From an uncultured bacterium (lineage in GTDB: Bacteria; Bacteroidota; Bacteroidia; Chitinophagales; Chitinophagaceae): a stretch of DNA of 64,000 nucleotides. The DNA lies in contig CAIKEH010000011.1 of assembly GCA_903826405.1 (NCBI GenBank), positions 1 through 64,000 of the forward strand, in the 5' to 3' direction. Both the position numbers and the translations under genes were made by a program. Position 1 is the stretch's first letter; each line of letters opens with the position of its first letter. Below the pieces are notes generated by a model. That model was not told where the DNA came from. It did no database searches and worked only from the letters and a program-made list of their open reading frames with translations. This document shows positions 56,287 through 64,000 of the stretch, in pieces.

Positions 56287-57399
56287 ATGAAGTACTACCT
56301 GATCGCTGGAGAAGCCTCTGGTGACCTGCACGGAAGCAACCTCATCCGCGAGATCCGGAAACTGGATCCGACAGCGGTCTTCCGCTGCTGGGGTGGCGAC
56401 CTCATGCAGGAAGCGGGCGCCGAAGTCGTGAAGCACTACCGGGACCTTGCCTTCATGGGTTTCATTGAAGTGGTAAGGAACCTGCCCACCATCCTGCGCA
56501 ACCTGCGCTTTTGTAAAAAAGACTTGATGGCCTTCATTCCGGATGTAGTGATCTTCATAGACTACCCCGGGTTCAATATCCCAATGGCCAAGTTCTGCAA
56601 GGGAAAAGGACTCCGAACCGTTTATTACATTTCTCCACAGGTTTGGGCCTGGAAAGAAAATCGGGTGAAGACCCTGAAGAAAGCGGTGGACCAGATGCTT
56701 GTGATCCTGCCTTTTGAACGGGACTTTTACGCCAAATGGAAATATCCCGTCGAATATGTCGGACATCCCTTGGTTCAGGTCATAGAAGAATTCAAAGGCG
56801 CTAACACCCAAGAGTCCAAGGAGAAAAAAGGTAAGATTGTTGCCCTGCTTCCCGGTTCACGCAAACAGGAGGTGCTGACCAAACTACCGGTCATGCTCGA
56901 AACCAGCAAACAGTTCCCCGAGATCCAATTCATCATCGCCAAAGCTCCTTCGCTCGATGATGATTTCTATCAACCCATCATTAAGGGATATCCGAATGTG
57001 ATGGCCGTCAAAGGCAAGACTTACGACCTACTCCAAAAAGCAGATGCAGCTCTGGTAACCTCCGGAACAGCCACGCTGGAAACAGCTCTCTTTGGTGTTC
57101 CTGAAGTAGTCTGTTACAAGGCAAGCCCCATCTCCTACCAGATCGGGAAACGACTGATCAGGATTAAGTACATATCCCTCGTCAATCTCATCATGGACAA
57201 ATTTGTAGTGAAAGAATTGATCCAGGATGATTGCAACCCGGATTCACTCACCATTGAACTTCGATCGATCTTGTTCGACTTGAAGGTGAGGGAAAGAATG
57301 ATCTCGGATTATGACCTATTGCGAGATCTGTTGAGCAAAGGCGGCTTGGCCTCTGCAAAAGCAGCAGAGAGCATCTGGGATGGACTGAACATAAATTAG
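56287..57399 (+). CDS. lpxB: Lipid A disaccharide synthase
   Basis: A 370-residue GT19 enzyme that joins lipid X to UDP-2,3-diacylglucosamine. Key blocks are MKYYLIAGEASGDLHGSNLI, AFMGFIEVVRNLP, DVVIFIDYPGFNIPMAK, YYISPQVWAWKENRVK, FYAKWKYPVEYVGHPL, LLPGSRKQEV and VTSGTATLETALFGVPEVVCYK. It shares the lipid A pathway with waaA in this window. A TAACTTGC, near the -7 consensus, lies just before the ATG. Its stop overlaps the stop of a tiny gene on the other strand. Confidence 0.95.
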   Translation: MKYYLIAGEASGDLHGSNLIREIRKLDPTAVFRCWGGDLMQEAGAEVVKHYRDLAFMGFIEVVRNLPTILRNLRFCKKDLMAFIPDVVIFIDYPGFNIPMAKFCKGKGLRTVYYISPQVWAWKENRVKTLKKAVDQMLVILPFERDFYAKWKYPVEYVGHPLVQVIEEFKGANTQESKEKKGKIVALLPGSRKQEVLTKLPVMLETSKQFPEIQFIIAKAPSLDDDFYQPIIKGYPNVMAVKGKTYDLLQKADAALVTSGTATLETALFGVPEVVCYKASPISYQIGKRLIRIKYISLVNLIMDKFVVKELIQDDCNPDSLTIELRSILFDLKVRERMISDYDLLRDLLSKGGLASAKAAESIWDGLNIN

Positions 57400-57566
57400 C
57401 CTTTTTTAACCACCAATTTGATGGCCAATATGATCAGTCCGACAAGAAACATGATCAACGAAATGCGGTTGATGCCATGCATGTACTTCAGCCATTGGCT
57501 TCGGGGCTGTTCTGGATCCCTCTTCCGTATATAAAGATATTCACCGATCTGTTTCAATACTCCCAT
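57396..57566 (-). CDS. Small (56-residue) conserved-looking membrane protein
   Basis: Reading the minus strand from ATG at 57566 gives MGVLKQIGEYLYIRKRDPEQ, then a WLKYMHGINRISLIM segment, then one hydrophobic helix (FLVGLIILAIKLVV) and KKG. The start, the RKRDPEQPR motif and the single C-terminal membrane helix match a small Bacteroidota family that I believe is catalogued as DUF6728; I cannot check the number. The gene overlaps the stop of lpxB tail to tail by 4 bp. It is short, but the sequence is too protein-like to be random. Confidence 0.6.
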   Translation of the reverse strand: MGVLKQIGEYLYIRKRDPEQPRSQWLKYMHGINRISLIMFLVGLIILAIKLVVKKG

Positions 57567-57623
57567 ACTATGGTTTTAAACAACAAACACGAAATATTGT
57601 TCCCGGAAAATAGAACTCAGCGA

Positions 57624-58100
57624 TCATATTCCCATTGCGGCAAAGAAATAATATGCCATAACCAGACAGGTCACTAATTTGATCAGCGTTCCGAAGAGGA
57701 AACCGTAGAATGAACCCAGGGCGGCTTTCAAGGCTTGGGTGGAATCCCGGTACGCGAGCCATTCCCCCACAAAAGCACCTGCAAAAGGCCCGATGACCAT
57801 ACCCCAGGGACCCATCCAAAATGCAAGTACGAATCCCAGGGTACAGCCCCAGATACCGTATTTACTGCCACCCCACTTATTTGCACCGTATATCGGTACC
57901 AGGTAATCGAGCAATGCAACGAACACCACGATACCAGCCCACAAAATAAGAAAGGAAAGCGAAAAAGGTCTCGGCTCACGAAACTGCTGCAACAGTAAAC
58001 CCAGATAACATAAAGGCGGACCGGGCAGCAGTGGGAAGATACTGCCGGCGATACCCAGTAAAACCAGGACCACCCCAAATATGATCCAGAGCTCATGCAT
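57624..58100 (-). CDS. DUF456 membrane protein
   Basis: A 158-residue protein with four or five hydrophobic helices. LWIIFGVVLVLLGIAGSIFPLLPGPPLCYLG opens it, with the PLLPGPPL block typical of DUF456. Glycine-rich GPWGMVIGPFAGAFVGEWLAY follows. The family is widespread and of unknown role. It lies 57 bp from the 56-residue gene on the same strand; the two may be cotranscribed. Confidence 0.85.
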   Translation of the reverse strand: MHELWIIFGVVLVLLGIAGSIFPLLPGPPLCYLGLLLQQFREPRPFSLSFLILWAGIVVFVALLDYLVPIYGANKWGGSKYGIWGCTLGFVLAFWMGPWGMVIGPFAGAFVGEWLAYRDSTQALKAALGSFYGFLFGTLIKLVTCLVMAYYFFAAMGI

Positions 58101-58221
58101 GATGATGCAAATATGAAAAAATATATGGAATCATGTGAATTGCCAAATCAATTGACCTGTCTGTCCTCTTAGTTAAAAGCCGCTGGTCCAACAGGACACC
58201 TTTTTCGTAACTTGGAAGAAC

Positions 58222-59259
58222 ATGGATTCCCTCACCCATATCGCTCTTGGCGCCTGCTTGGGTGAAGTTCTTCTGGATAGGAAACTTGGCCGGAAAGCCA
58301 TGCTTTGGGGAGCTCTCGCACAGAGCATCCCGGACATCGACTTTCTGGCGAATATATGGATGGTGCCGCCCGAATCCCTGCTTGCACACCGAGGGCTGAC
58401 CCATTCCCTGCTTTTCACTGTCCTGATCAGTGCAGGACTCGCTATGGCAGCCGAAAAATGGCATCGGCCCCATGATATCCATTTCCTGAAATGGCTTCAA
58501 TTTTTCACCATGCTTATCGGCTTGCATCTATTGCTGGATGCCTTCAACAATTACGGGGTAGGCTGGTTCGAGCCGTTCTCACATGATCGCATTTCCTTCC
58601 ATGCCATCTATGTGATAGACCCATTCTTTTCCATTTGGCCGGGCATCGGTTGCCTGGCCCTGCTTTTTCTTCATCTTGACCACCCCCACAGGATTCGGTG
58701 GGCACTTACAGGAATGATTCTTCCCGTACTTTACCTGTGTTATAGCCTGTACAACAAATCCATCGTCGAATCCCGTGTGAAATCTGCACTGTCGACTATC
58801 GCCATACGGCAGGTCAGGCATTTCACCACTCCCGCCCCACTCAACAGCTGGCTATGGTTCGTGGCGGTCGAAGACGAAACAGGATACCATACGGCATATC
58901 GTTCGGTATTCGACGGAAATGCTCCAATGCTCTTCACTTTTTTTCCAAGGAATGACTCCCTGCTTTCCAAAATATCCGACCATGAGGAGATCGCCCAGCT
59001 GAAGAGATTCTCACAAGGGTATCATACAACGGAATATTGGAATGACACCCTCGTTTTTAATGATCTCCGTTTTGGACAGATGATCGGATGGAAAGACCCT
59101 AAAGCCCATTTCGTCTTTCATTATTATTTGGGTCATGGGAAGGATAATAAACTGGTCGTCCAGCGCGGACGATTCTCCGGATGGAATGGCCGAACCGCAA
59201 GATCCTTATGGCATCGCATCTTCAGGGGCGACTTTAATGCTGACGAAAATAAAAAGTGA
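58222..59259 (+). CDS. YdjM-like membrane-bound metal-dependent hydrolase
   Basis: A 345-residue protein. The N-terminal DSLTHIALGACLGEVLL, PDIDFLANIW and LAHRGLTHSLLF hold the His/Asp metal sites of the YdjM/YbcI family, followed by several membrane helices (LQFFTMLIGLHLLLDAFN, LALLFLHLDHP). The C-terminal 150 residues are soluble and less familiar. Substrate unknown; E. coli YdjM is LexA-controlled. The end overlaps the phospholipase D-type gene by 26 bp. Confidence 0.82.
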   Translation: MDSLTHIALGACLGEVLLDRKLGRKAMLWGALAQSIPDIDFLANIWMVPPESLLAHRGLTHSLLFTVLISAGLAMAAEKWHRPHDIHFLKWLQFFTMLIGLHLLLDAFNNYGVGWFEPFSHDRISFHAIYVIDPFFSIWPGIGCLALLFLHLDHPHRIRWALTGMILPVLYLCYSLYNKSIVESRVKSALSTIAIRQVRHFTTPAPLNSWLWFVAVEDETGYHTAYRSVFDGNAPMLFTFFPRNDSLLSKISDHEEIAQLKRFSQGYHTTEYWNDTLVFNDLRFGQMIGWKDPKAHFVFHYYLGHGKDNKLVVQRGRFSGWNGRTARSLWHRIFRGDFNADENKK

Positions 59260-60451
59260 ATAGGAAGAACATGAGTCGGACCAACTGATATGCCGCTTGC
59301 TGCTTCACCCGGGACACCCATCCGTATTCGGTCCGATATACCTCCTCCGTAACCTGAACGCATTCCTGGTCACGAATATGCGTAAGCGCCGTTTCTACTT
59401 CTGCCGAAAATTTCATGTCCTGCACATCCAGGTTCAGTTCAATGCTGGCAAATGCACTGAGGTTATTCACGTTATAGGATCCTCCGGTAACGAATTTGCC
59501 GTCACATACTGCCAGTTTTCCGTGCAGGACATTGGAAGGATACTCATATATCTTGATGCCCTTTCCCAGCAACCATCTGTACAAATATCTTTCTGCATGT
59601 TTGGCCAAGGCAATGTCCGATCTGCCCGCCAGGATAAGACTCACTTTGACTCCCCGACCAGCAGCCCGGGACATGCCTTTCCGGATAGACCGGCCAGGAA
59701 GGAAATAACTTGACATCATGATGATATGATCCCTGGAATCCTTTAACATGTTCAAATAAGTCCGGGATATCTGATTTTTTCGTTGGACCCAATCGTTTCT
59801 CCGTACGCTGACCAGACACGACCAATTCGGTTGTATTTCAGGTTTCAATCCTGAGTCCAAGGCTTTCCTTTTTATGATCGAGGAACGTGACCACATTTCA
59901 GCACATACCCTGTTCAGTGAAACGGCTGCCTCACCTTCAACAAGAATGGCCCAATCCATCCAGGCTGCCTGGCCAGGCATATCATTGTATCGATTACTGA
60001 TATTCACTCCGGCAACCAATCCGACATGTGCATCTGCCACCACCACTTTCTGATGAAGACGGCGACCGAAATAATAGTTATCACTCTTGAGGATCGGTTC
60101 AAAAAGCCTGAATCGTATCCCCGATGCCTTCATCCTTTGGGTAAAAGAACCAGATAATTTTTGAGATGCATAACCATCGGCCATCATGTAGATCACCACA
60201 CCTCTGTCCGCTGCTTTTTCAAGTGCACTGGCGACCATCTCTCCGGTCTCATCCTCTTCGAATATGTAAGTCTGAAAGTGAATGCTATGCTTTGAAGCCT
60301 TTATAAGTTCGAGCAGACAGGAGAAATAATCCCTCCCACCACGAACCAATTTGACTCGGTTGTGAATGGTATAACCTGAATGTTGCGAAATGTAATGGCC
60401 TGACATGAGGAGCCTAAAATAATCTTTAATGTCGTAAAAAGATCGAATCAT
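59234..60451 (-). CDS. Phospholipase D-type cardiolipin synthase-like protein
   Basis: A protein of about 405 residues with two HKD phosphatidyltransferase motifs: HQKVVVADAHVGLVAGVN and HGKLAVCDGKFVTGGSYN. GRDYFSCLLELIKASKHSIHFQTYIFEED begins the first domain. A C-terminal hydrophobic stretch (LVRLMFFLFTFYF) may anchor it. It likely condenses phosphatidylglycerols into cardiolipin or moves phosphatidyl groups. The frame is open to 60667, but those residues overlap mlaE antisense; I use the ATG at 60451. Confidence 0.85.
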   Translation of the reverse strand: MIRSFYDIKDYFRLLMSGHYISQHSGYTIHNRVKLVRGGRDYFSCLLELIKASKHSIHFQTYIFEEDETGEMVASALEKAADRGVVIYMMADGYASQKLSGSFTQRMKASGIRFRLFEPILKSDNYYFGRRLHQKVVVADAHVGLVAGVNISNRYNDMPGQAAWMDWAILVEGEAAVSLNRVCAEMWSRSSIIKRKALDSGLKPEIQPNWSCLVSVRRNDWVQRKNQISRTYLNMLKDSRDHIIMMSSYFLPGRSIRKGMSRAAGRGVKVSLILAGRSDIALAKHAERYLYRWLLGKGIKIYEYPSNVLHGKLAVCDGKFVTGGSYNVNNLSAFASIELNLDVQDMKFSAEVETALTHIRDQECVQVTEEVYRTEYGWVSRVKQQAAYQLVRLMFFLFTFYFRQH

Positions 60452-60463
60452 GCCTGGGTGGGA

Positions 60464-61315
60464 ATGACCACAGTCATCCGGGAATATGACCTGCTTCAGC
60501 AGATAAATCAGGGGAAAGGGACAGATTTGATAAAGATTATCAAGTTGAACATCCCACTTAAAGTCCGCCCATTTTTGGAAGAAGCCGGAGGACTCGCCGG
60601 ATTCACGGGCAAGTTCTTCGCCGAGGGATTCAGACCTCGCTATGAATTCCAAGAATTCATTCGTCAATGTTTCATTATAGGATACAAATCACTACCTCTG
60701 GTAGGGCTGACCGGATTCATCATGGGACTTGTTCTGACCATGCAGCTGAGGCCTAACTTGGTGCAATATGGCTTGGAATCCGCCCTGCCGGGCATGGTTG
60801 GCATTGCCATCGTTCGTGAAATAGGGCCGGTCATCACGGCCCTGATCTTTGCTGGAAAGATCGGCTCCAGTATCGGTGCAGAGCTCGGATCCATGAAAGT
60901 GACGGAGCAGATCGACGCCATGGAGGTTTCCGGCACCAACCCTTTCAAATACCTCGTATTCACCCGTGTGCTTGCCACCACACTTATGCTACCCATATTG
61001 GTGATCCTGTCTGATGCGATCTCCCTTTACGGTTCATACATAGGCATAAACATAAGGGGTGCGACCAGCTTCGGGTTCTATTGGGATGAAGTATTCAGGA
61101 ATCTCACATTCGGAGATGTGATGCCGGCATTCGTCAAGACCTATTTCTTCGGTTTCGCCATAGGCTTGGTAGGTTGTCATAAAGGATATCATTCGAACAA
61201 AGGGACCGAAGGTGTGGGCAGATCGGCCAACTCGGCGGTCGTACTCTCTTCCATACTCGTTTTCCTGATCGATCTGATCTCCGTGCAGATCACTGACCTG
61301 ATGGGATTAAACTGA
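60464..61315 (+). CDS. mlaE: Phospholipid ABC transporter permease MlaE
   Basis: A 283-residue permease of the Mla/MCE system. Blocks are SLPLVGLTGFIMGLVLTMQ, VREIGPVITALIFAGKIGSSIGAELGSMKVTEQIDAMEV (the coupling region) and KTYFFGFAIGLVGCHKGYH. It moves phospholipids between inner and outer membranes together with MlaF and MlaD. A GTG at 60458 is also in frame; I use the ATG at 60464. mlaF follows 4 bp on. Confidence 0.92.
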   Translation: MTTVIREYDLLQQINQGKGTDLIKIIKLNIPLKVRPFLEEAGGLAGFTGKFFAEGFRPRYEFQEFIRQCFIIGYKSLPLVGLTGFIMGLVLTMQLRPNLVQYGLESALPGMVGIAIVREIGPVITALIFAGKIGSSIGAELGSMKVTEQIDAMEVSGTNPFKYLVFTRVLATTLMLPILVILSDAISLYGSYIGINIRGATSFGFYWDEVFRNLTFGDVMPAFVKTYFFGFAIGLVGCHKGYHSNKGTEGVGRSANSAVVLSSILVFLIDLISVQITDLMGLN

Positions 61316-61319
61316 TGTT

Positions 61320-62096
61320 ATGGCCATTTATCCTGAAATAAAGACCCACAGACTTAAAGAACATCTTTCCGAGGAAGTGGTCCGCATCCGTGGACTCAAA
61401 AAGTCATTCGGTTCCAATAAAGTTCTGGATGGGTTCGATCTTTCGCTATACAGAAGTGAGAACCTCGTCGTATTAGGCAAATCGGGGTCCGGAAAATCGG
61501 TGCTGATCAAATGCATCATCGGGTTGCTGGAAGCCGATGAGGGGGAGATTCATGTTCTCGGGCACAGTATCCCCGAACTCGACCACGAGGAACTGGACCA
61601 GATACGGGTCAAATTGGGATTTCTATTCCAGAGCAATGCGCTCTATGATTCAATGACCGTTCGCGAGAATCTGGAATTCCCGCTTCGCAGGCATTGGATC
61701 GTAGTGACCCAGGATCAGGTGGATCAAATGGTCAGGGAGGCGCTGGAAAATGTGGGATTAGGGCACACGCTGGATATGATGCCCATCGAACTGTCGGGCG
61801 GAATGAGAAAAAGGATAGCCCTCGCCCGCACGTTGATCCTCCGACCCGAAATCATACTTTACGATGAACCTACCACAGGCCTTGATCCGATCACGGCCGG
61901 AGAAATTAACGAGCTGATGGTGAGCATTCGGGAGCGATACAAGACAAGTTCACTCATCATCTCGCACGATATGAAATGCGTGCGTGAAACAGCCGACCGC
62001 GTGGTCATACTCATAGATGGGAAATGCTACGCGGAGGACAGTTATGACGGGCTTTCCCGCTCAAAGGATAAAAAGATCAGGGATTTTTTTGAATGA
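61320..62096 (+). CDS. mlaF: Phospholipid ABC transporter ATPase MlaF
   Basis: A 258-residue ABC ATPase. Walker A GKSGSGKSVLIKC, signature IELSGGMRKRIALARTL, Walker B IILYDEPTTGLDP, and the switch His in LIISHDMK are all present. The SGGMRKR form and the position between mlaE and mlaD identify it as the Mla ATPase. The STAS partner MlaB and the soluble carrier MlaC are not in the window. Confidence 0.92.
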   Translation: MAIYPEIKTHRLKEHLSEEVVRIRGLKKSFGSNKVLDGFDLSLYRSENLVVLGKSGSGKSVLIKCIIGLLEADEGEIHVLGHSIPELDHEELDQIRVKLGFLFQSNALYDSMTVRENLEFPLRRHWIVVTQDQVDQMVREALENVGLGHTLDMMPIELSGGMRKRIALARTLILRPEIILYDEPTTGLDPITAGEINELMVSIRERYKTSSLIISHDMKCVRETADRVVILIDGKCYAEDSYDGLSRSKDKKIRDFFE

Positions 62097-62103
62097 CAAC
62101 AAT

Positions 62104-63096
62104 ATGGCAACCAAAAAATGGGACAAACTGAAATTAGGCTTATTCGTGCTGGCAGGATTGGCAGCTCTCATCTTCGCCCTTTTCATGGTCGGGCAGAACA
62201 TCAGCCTTTTCCAAAGCAGTTACAGCCTTTCCGCACGGTTCAGGAATGTGGGTGGCCTCAAGCAGGGCAACAATGTCAGATACGGAGGTATTGATATAGG
62301 TACGGTGAAAAAAGTGAAGATCCTGGATGATACCACGATACAGGTGGATATGTTGATCAAGAAGGACATGGACAGGATCATTCGGCAGAATGCTTCTGCA
62401 GGAATTGGTACGGACGGGCTGATAGGCAACCGAGTCGTGAATATATTTCCTGGAACTTCGGACTCCCCGTATGCAACCAATGGCGATCTCTTGAGCTCCA
62501 AACTAAAGGTGAGTCCCGAAGAGATGATGGAGACACTATCAAAAAGCAACCGGAATATCGCAGAAATAACGGAAAAATTGAAGTTCACGGTCAACCGTAT
62601 CAATTCCAGTGAAGGCCTTTGGAAGGTACTCAATGATACAAGTTTGGCCATTGGGCTGAAAAGGTCCCTATCGCACATCGAAAAAGCGGCTGGAAATGCA
62701 GAATGGATGACCGGGGATCTGACCACGATCGTTGGCGATGTGAAAGCCGGCAAAGGGAACATTGGTAAACTTCTACGGGACAGCAGCATAGTCATCGATA
62801 TGGGAGAGACCATAGGTATACTCAGAAAAGTGGCCGGTGAAGCCGATCAATTAGCTCTGCACCTGGATCAGTTTACGACCGGCATGGATCAGGAGATCCA
62901 GCGTGGCAATGGTACCCTGAACAAATTGTTGAAGGATACAGTCATGGCAGGAAACCTCAGCAGATCCTTGTCTAATGTGGAGAAAGGAACGGCAGAATTC
63001 AATGAAAACATGAAAGCCCTCCAACACAATTTCCTATTCCGAGGATATTTCCGGAAAAAAGAGAAGGCACACATGAGCCAGACACAAAGTCCATGA
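62104..63096 (+). CDS. mlaD: MCE-domain lipid-binding protein MlaD
   Basis: A 330-residue protein anchored by one helix (KLGLFVLAGLAALIFALFMVG, residues 9-29) with a single MCE domain (YSLSARFRNVGGLKQGNNVRYGGIDIGTV, then GIGTDGLIGNRVVNI). The C-terminal half is a long helical region (KFTVNRINSS, DVKAGKGNIGKLLRDSSIV, RGNGTLNKLLKD). It forms the periplasmic lipid tunnel of the MlaFED complex. I start at the ATG at 62104, 7 bp after mlaF. Confidence 0.9.
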   Translation: MATKKWDKLKLGLFVLAGLAALIFALFMVGQNISLFQSSYSLSARFRNVGGLKQGNNVRYGGIDIGTVKKVKILDDTTIQVDMLIKKDMDRIIRQNASAGIGTDGLIGNRVVNIFPGTSDSPYATNGDLLSSKLKVSPEEMMETLSKSNRNIAEITEKLKFTVNRINSSEGLWKVLNDTSLAIGLKRSLSHIEKAAGNAEWMTGDLTTIVGDVKAGKGNIGKLLRDSSIVIDMGETIGILRKVAGEADQLALHLDQFTTGMDQEIQRGNGTLNKLLKDTVMAGNLSRSLSNVEKGTAEFNENMKALQHNFLFRGYFRKKEKAHMSQTQSP

Positions 63097-63121
63097 CATC
63101 GTGATCTGAGTTACGAAGAGA

Positions 63122-64000
63122 TTATCCACCTATAGAAACACCAATCAATCTTCCGATACCAAAGGTTATGGCTGCGGCCGCAAGACCAAAGAGCACCATT
63201 CGGAATCCGGAAAACAGAACACTTCTGCCCGTGAATAGGGTGATGGACCCCCCAATAGTGAACAATCCCAGAATACAGAAACCCAGACTAAGCAGAACGG
63301 CATGGTTCCCTTCCGTGAAAAAGAAAGGAAAGACGGGAATGATCGCTCCGATTGCGAAGAGTATGAATGAAGTGAAAGCAGCCACCCAGGCAGATCCACC
63401 AAGTTCCTCCTTATCTATACCCAGTTCTTCACGGACCATGGTGTTCAATGCTGTTTCCTTGTTCTCGAAGATCTTACTCACCATATCAGTCGCCTGAGAA
63501 TGAGACATGCCTTTGGCCAGATAGAGAAGAGTGAGCTCTTTTTTCTCCTGTTCCGGCGAATTTTCCATTTCTTCTTCCTCAAGATCTATCTGACGCTGAT
63601 ACAGTTCCCGGGAACTTTGTACGGACAACCATTCTCCGAGAGACATGGACAAAGCACCGGCAAGCAATCCCGCCAGTCCGGTCATGAGAATGGTCTTACT
63701 ACTGGCAGCAGCACCGGCAACACCCATGACCAGACTCATATTGGAGACCAGCCCATCGTTCGCCCCCATGACCGCGGCACGTAAAGCATTGCCACCTACC
63801 GAGCGATGTCGACCCTCGAGTTTGGTCAGAAATCCTCCCGTCACCATGGAAGGCTGATTCGCACTCACTGCCTCCACGATTCGGAGGTGTGTGCTTTCCA
63901 TACCACTGGGGATCCCACCTTTCATGACTTTTGACTGAACCGCTGTTTGAGCCATTTTGTATTCCGTACTCATCAATTGGCCGAGGATGTAATCGTAGCC
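63122..64000 (-). CDS. VIT1/CCC1 family transporter, N-terminus beyond window
   Basis: At least 292 residues, open to the right edge of the window. The core is clear: RHRSVGGNALRAAVMGANDGL, LVMGVAGA, GLLAGALSMSLGEWLSVQSSRELYQRQ, a charged cytoplasmic stretch, then three membrane helices. This family exports Fe2+ or Mn2+ or stores them. Upstream of it, still in frame, residues such as ESTHLRIVEAVSANQPS resemble the end of a rubrerythrin-like domain that bacterial members often carry. An internal ATG at 63973 could be a start, but the open frame argues for a longer protein. Confidence 0.82.
   Translation of the reverse strand, partial: GYDYILGQLMSTEYKMAQTAVQSKVMKGGIPSGMESTHLRIVEAVSANQPSMVTGGFLTKLEGRHRSVGGNALRAAVMGANDGLVSNMSLVMGVAGAAASSKTILMTGLAGLLAGALSMSLGEWLSVQSSRELYQRQIDLEEEEMENSPEQEKKELTLLYLAKGMSHSQATDMVSKIFENKETALNTMVREELGIDKEELGGSAWVAAFTSFILFAIGAIIPVFPFFFTEGNHAVLLSLGFCILGLFTIGGSITLFTGRSVLFSGFRMVLFGLAAAAITFGIGRLIGVSIGG

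Noticed and set aside
60452-60667. N-terminal extension of the phospholipase D-type gene
   Set aside because: The extra 72 codons lie antisense to the start of mlaE and show no family features; the ATG at 60451 gives a normal-sized protein.

Overview
The window reads as a chromosomal segment of a Bacteroidota bacterium with moderate GC content. The evidence is a subtilisin-like protease with a C-terminal type IX secretion sorting tail (31116-32813), several Bacteroidota-type -7 promoter elements (TAnnTTTG, best before rpsT), weak Shine-Dalgarno signals, lipid A and Kdo genes of a Gram-negative envelope, and small proteins typical of the phylum. A Chitinophagia or Saprospiria relative is my guess, not something shown. 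I found no rRNA, tRNA, CRISPR array, prophage or intact insertion sequence.

Layout. 1-335: GC-rich palindrome and a terminator. 336-3700: a PNPOx-like flavoprotein, then a sulfur locus with metZ, an OsmC protein and a decayed cysD pseudogene. 3700-5145: a coiled-coil/helix-hairpin-helix membrane protein. 5181-12450 (minus): a seven-gene nucleotide-sugar operon (aminotransferase, ugd, UDP-xylose synthase-like, WecC/TviB-like dehydrogenase, rfbB, rfbC, rfbD), with divergent waaA. 13772-18514: a conserved unknown, tdk, ccmB, ccmC, a CcmD-like protein and gdhA. 18641-28210: mixed metabolism (DJ-1/PfpI, HsdR_N-domain protein, VOC protein, a twin ABC ATPase, queA, a glycosyltransferase, lysC, a malate/lactate dehydrogenase-like enzyme, an L,D-transpeptidase-like lipoprotein). 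28340-33975: ssb, mnmA, a lipoprotein, the sorted protease, an RsmB/NOL1-type methyltransferase. 34011-38130: sucA-sucB with a MITE-like spacer. 38360-45599: rpsT, secreted or periplasmic proteins, guaA, a two-haem cytochrome.

45742-52822 is the most suggestive cluster. A ligase-associated DNA-damage helicase and the PdeM phosphoesterase flank a sugar-kinase/RapZ-C fusion, a MurU-like nucleotidyltransferase and a haem-binding protein, and an HDAC-like hydrolase follows. Next come a LexA-like regulator with an apparent self-operator, surE, a CotH-like protein, lpxB, a 56-residue membrane protein, DUF456, a YdjM-like hydrolase, a phospholipase D-type synthase, an MlaE-MlaF-MlaD lipid transporter, and a VIT1/CCC1-type gene that runs off the right edge.

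Much of the window serves the envelope: nucleotide sugars, Kdo transfer, lipid A, lipid trafficking, cardiolipin and probably amino-sugar recycling. I see no convincing wholly new multi-gene system. The strongest leads are the kinase-RapZ fusion next to a nucleotidyltransferase, the cysD pseudogene, a perfect 20-bp palindrome before gdhA and the MITE-like element between sucA and sucB.
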